Below are positions 14,711-17,173 of a stretch of 17,173 nt of DNA, in pieces. The notes under the pieces are model-generated. The model had not been told where the DNA came from, made no database searches, and saw only the letters and a program-made list of their open reading frames with translations. Origin of the DNA: JAAFHS01 sp031396505 (lineage in GTDB: Bacteria > Pseudomonadota > Alphaproteobacteria > Rhodobacterales > Rhodobacteraceae); NCBI GenBank assembly GCA_031396505.1, contig JANNKX010000146.1:1-17173 (forward strand). The letters are read 5' to 3'. The first letter of the stretch is position 1. Every line of letters starts with the position of its first letter. The position numbers were made by a program, and so were the translations under genes.

Positions 14711-15541
14711 TCATCCCACGCCCCCCCGCTGCCCCCTGCGCCGTTGCACCACCATTTCCGCCATGATCGACAGCGCGATTTCCGCAGGCGTGATCGCCCC
14801 CAGATCCAGCCCTGCCGGCGCCCGCACCGCCGCCAGCCGCTCCCCCGGCACATCACCCAGCCTTGCCCGCAGCGCCGTCATCTTCGTGCGACTGCCGACA
14901 AAGGCCACACAGCGCGCATCTACCCCAAGGGCCGCGCGCAGTGCCGCCTCGTCACCCTTGCCTTGCGTCGCCACCACAATGAACGGCACCTGCGCAACAC
15001 CCGTCAGATCATAGCCCGCAATCGACGCAATACCCCCGAACGCCGCCAACTCCGCCTCTGGCGCGCATGCCGTCACCGCGAAATCAAACTGCGGCGCAAG
15101 CTGTGCCAATGCAATCGCCACCGGGCTTGACCCGCATATCACCAGCATCGGGCGCGGGATCACCGGTTCCACGAAAATATCCATTGTTCCCCGGCTGGGG
15201 CACATCGACCGTGCAAAACGCACCCCGTCGCGCAGATCGCCCGCCACCACCCCCTGCGCCGCCAGCACATCCTCCGGGCTGACCGAAATCAACCGCGGCT
15301 GCCCGTCTGCCAGCGCCTCGCGCGCCGCCTTCAACACCGCACCGCGCGCGCAGCCCCCCCCGATCCAGCCTTCCGTGATCGTGCCATCTGCCCGGATCAC
15401 CGCCTTCGCCCCCGCTTTGGCCGCCGTCACATCCACCGTCCGCACCACCGTCGCCAGCGCGAAGGCCTGCCCCGCTGCCGTCAACGCCGCCACATGCTCC
15501 AGAATATCCGTTGCCCGTATCGTCACCCCATCGCCCTTCAT
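14711..15541 (-). CDS. coxF: CoxF, XdhC/CoxF-family maturation protein
   Basis: This 276-residue protein of the XdhC/CoxI family helps prepare or insert the molybdenum cofactor of hydroxylase-type enzymes. The N-terminal XdhC domain holds EGWIGGGCARGAVL (57-70) and the cysteine segment SMCPSRGTMDIFVEP (112-126), the latter spelled as in CoxF. A C-terminal Rossmann-like domain begins PMLVICGSSPVAIAL (131-145). ATG 15541 overlaps the coxE stop by four bases. In Oligotropha carboxidovorans, CoxD, CoxE and CoxF are needed for the copper-sulfur-molybdenum site of CO dehydrogenase, and the order here matches. Other molybdenum hydroxylase clusters carry similar proteins, so the enzyme served is inferred. 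Confidence 0.9.
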   Translation of the reverse strand: MKGDGVTIRATDILEHVAALTAAGQAFALATVVRTVDVTAAKAGAKAVIRADGTITEGWIGGGCARGAVLKAAREALADGQPRLISVSPEDVLAAQGVVAGDLRDGVRFARSMCPSRGTMDIFVEPVIPRPMLVICGSSPVAIALAQLAPQFDFAVTACAPEAELAAFGGIASIAGYDLTGVAQVPFIVVATQGKGDEAALRAALGVDARCVAFVGSRTKMTALRARLGDVPGERLAAVRAPAGLDLGAITPAEIALSIMAEMVVQRRRGQRGGVG

Positions 15542-16713
15542 ATCTTGGCAAATACCGGCTCAAGAGCCGCCAGCGCCGCCAGCGTATTCGCCGCCGCAAA
15601 CAGATCCAGATACGGCAACGCCGCCGCCATCCCCGCCGCCACAGGCGCATAGCCCTGCCACCCCTTCAGCGGATTCAACCAGATCACCCGGCAGCCCCGC
15701 TTTTTCAGGCGCGCCAGCACATCGGCCAGAACCTCAGGCGGGTCCGTATCAAACCCATCCGACAGGATCATGACCACCGACCGCCCCGATACCAGCCGCT
15801 TGGCATAGTGCGCATTGAACGCCGCCAGATTGCCCCCGATCCGCGTGCCCCCGCCAAACCCTTGGGCCAACAGCGACAGCCGGTTCACCGCGCGCAATGC
15901 ATCCGGGTCGCGCAACGCATCGGTGATCCGCACAAGGCGCGTGTGAAACAGATACGCATCGGTGCTTGTATCCGCCCCCATCAGCCCCTTCAGAAACGCC
16001 AGAAAGACCCGCGCATACACCGTCATCGACCCCGACACATCCAGTATCGCCACCAGTTTGACCGGCCGGTCCGGCCGCACCCTGCGGTGCAGGCGCACAG
16101 GCTCCCCCCCGGTGCCAAGGCTCGCCCGGATGATGCGCCGCAGATCCAGCGTTTCGCCCCGCTTGTCCGCCCGCCTGCGCCGCGACCGGCGGTCCCGGAT
16201 CGCCCGCGCCAACCGCGTCGCCGTGTCTTGCGCCAGCACCATATCCGCCGGGGTCACCACATCGCGCAGATCCATCCGCATCAGGTTGGCCACCCGCGAT
16301 CCCGTAAGCCGCCCCTTGCCCGATTGTGCCACCGCCCCAGCACCCTCGCTGTCCGGGCTGTCGGCCCGCCCCGACCCCGAACTGTCACCAAGGTCACCGA
16401 TCTGTGCCGACCGCTGGCGTTCTGACACCGGCCCCTTGGCCTGCCCTTGACGTTCGCGCCCCCGGTTCAACCAGAATGCCGCGAACAGATCGTCAAAGCG
16501 CGCAAAATCATCCGCGTTGCGCGCGCAGACGGCCTTTAGCGCTGCGCGCACCTCGCCCACATCGCCCGCATTGATCACTGTCAGCGCCGCCAGTGCGGTG
16601 CAGGTATCGGTCACGCCATGCGCCATCCCGTTGCCCCGCAGATGGGCCATGAAATCCGCCATCCGGTCAGCGGGCCCCGCACTGCGCCTCGCAAACCGCG
16701 TGACCTGTGCCAT
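15538..16713 (-). CDS. coxE: CoxE, VWA-domain maturation protein
   Basis: This 391-residue protein has a C-terminal von Willebrand A domain with a complete metal-ion-dependent adhesion site: DVSGS (225-229), Thr290 in FGGGTRIGG and Asp319 in ILSDG. Upstream lies a basic, arginine-rich region (about 174-186) and a low-complexity Ser/Gly/Asp segment (105-130). VWA proteins of this type work with a MoxR-type ATPase, here CoxD, to mature the CO dehydrogenase active site. The start is either ATG 16713, one base of overlap with the coxD stop (TGATG), or the GTG just before it at 16716. GGAAAGG seven bases before the ATG favours ATG. coxF overlaps its end by four bases. Confidence 0.92.
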   Translation of the reverse strand: MAQVTRFARRSAGPADRMADFMAHLRGNGMAHGVTDTCTALAALTVINAGDVGEVRAALKAVCARNADDFARFDDLFAAFWLNRGRERQGQAKGPVSERQRSAQIGDLGDSSGSGRADSPDSEGAGAVAQSGKGRLTGSRVANLMRMDLRDVVTPADMVLAQDTATRLARAIRDRRSRRRRADKRGETLDLRRIIRASLGTGGEPVRLHRRVRPDRPVKLVAILDVSGSMTVYARVFLAFLKGLMGADTSTDAYLFHTRLVRITDALRDPDALRAVNRLSLLAQGFGGGTRIGGNLAAFNAHYAKRLVSGRSVVMILSDGFDTDPPEVLADVLARLKKRGCRVIWLNPLKGWQGYAPVAAGMAAALPYLDLFAAANTLAALAALEPVFAKI

Positions 16714-17173
16714 CACGCGGCCTTTCCAGCCAGCCGCTGCGCCACTTCGCGCGTCACCGATGCCCGGTCGCCCTGCGTTTTCAGCAAAGTCACCAATGCC
16801 GCCTGCAGGGCCACCGGATCATCCGTCAGATCATTGATGCCAAGGCCCGCCAGCGCCGCCGCAAAGTCCAGACTTTCCGCCACCCCCGGCACCTTTTCCA
16901 ACTCCTCCTTGCGCAGCGCCTGCACAAAGCCCACGATCTGCCCGGCCAGCCGTGCCTCCACCCCCGGATGATGCGCCCGCAAGATCGCCATTTCCGTCGC
17001 GCGGTCTGGGTAATCCACATAGGTGTAAATGCACCGCCGTCGCAGTGCGTCCGACAGATCACGCGTGCCGTTCGACGTCAGGATCACGATGGGCTTCGTG
17101 ACCGCGGTGATGGTGCCCAATTCCGGAATCGTGATCTGATATTCCGACAGGATTTCCAGCAGATAGGCCTCAA
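16713..17173 (-). CDS. coxD: CoxD, MoxR-type AAA+ ATPase (N-terminal part beyond window)
   Basis: Only the last 152 residues are in the window; the open frame continues past the right edge without a stop. Visible are EAYLLEILSEYQITIPELG, the sensor-1 strand IVILTSNGTRDLSDAL and the arginine pair-plus-Cys RRRC, then a helical lid domain. The Walker motifs would lie outside. The wording matches CoxD, the chaperone-like ATPase that, with CoxE, supports sulfuration and copper insertion at the CO dehydrogenase molybdenum site. The stop overlaps the coxE start. Upstream, to the right of the window, coxMSL structural genes are expected if the cluster is typical. Confidence 0.9.
   Translation of the reverse strand, partial: EAYLLEILSEYQITIPELGTITAVTKPIVILTSNGTRDLSDALRRRCIYTYVDYPDRATEMAILRAHHPGVEARLAGQIVGFVQALRKEELEKVPGVAESLDFAAALAGLGINDLTDDPVALQAALVTLLKTQGDRASVTREVAQRLAGKAA

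Overview
The window is GC-rich, gene-dense and almost entirely coding. Its gene families and tightly overlapping operon style (ATGA and TGATG junctions) fit an alphaproteobacterium, most likely a marine Rhodobacteraceae (roseobacter-type) strain. That assignment is inferred from gene content only. I see no RNA genes, insertion sequences, CRISPR arrays, or gene-free stretches longer than about 170 bases.

Left and centre, positions 1-10667, minus strand: one continuous catabolic operon, read right to left. Its order is a class III (glutamate-1-semialdehyde-like) aminotransferase, two paralogous FAD dehydrogenases of the phytoene-desaturase/PYROXD2 type, a GcvT/DmdA-like folate-dependent methyl transferase, two Rieske oxygenase alpha subunits, then a Pot-type ABC importer (PotF-like binding protein, PotG-like ATPase, PotH-like permease running off the left edge). 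The six enzyme genes overlap by 1-20 bases. A 48-base gap with a small hairpin precedes the binding protein. A divergent BetI-like TetR regulator (10803-11459) faces the operon across 135 bases that hold an inverted repeat. Together this looks like uptake and oxidative N-demethylation or degradation of an N-methylated amine or betaine. The substrate cannot be read from the sequence, and this operon is the best candidate for something undescribed.

Middle right, 11556-12656, plus strand: a membrane MHYT-LytTR transcription regulator, the architecture of CoxC/CoxH of carboxidotrophic bacteria. It is convergent with a biotin ECF importer on the minus strand, bioM-bioN-bioY (14543 down to 12662).

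Right end, 14711-17173, minus strand: coxF (XdhC family), coxE (VWA) and the C-terminal part of coxD (MoxR-type AAA+), chained by overlaps. These are maturation genes for the molybdenum enzyme of an aerobic CO dehydrogenase cluster. The structural genes coxMSL would be expected just beyond the right edge. The biotin importer thus sits between the cox accessory genes and a CoxC/H-like regulator.
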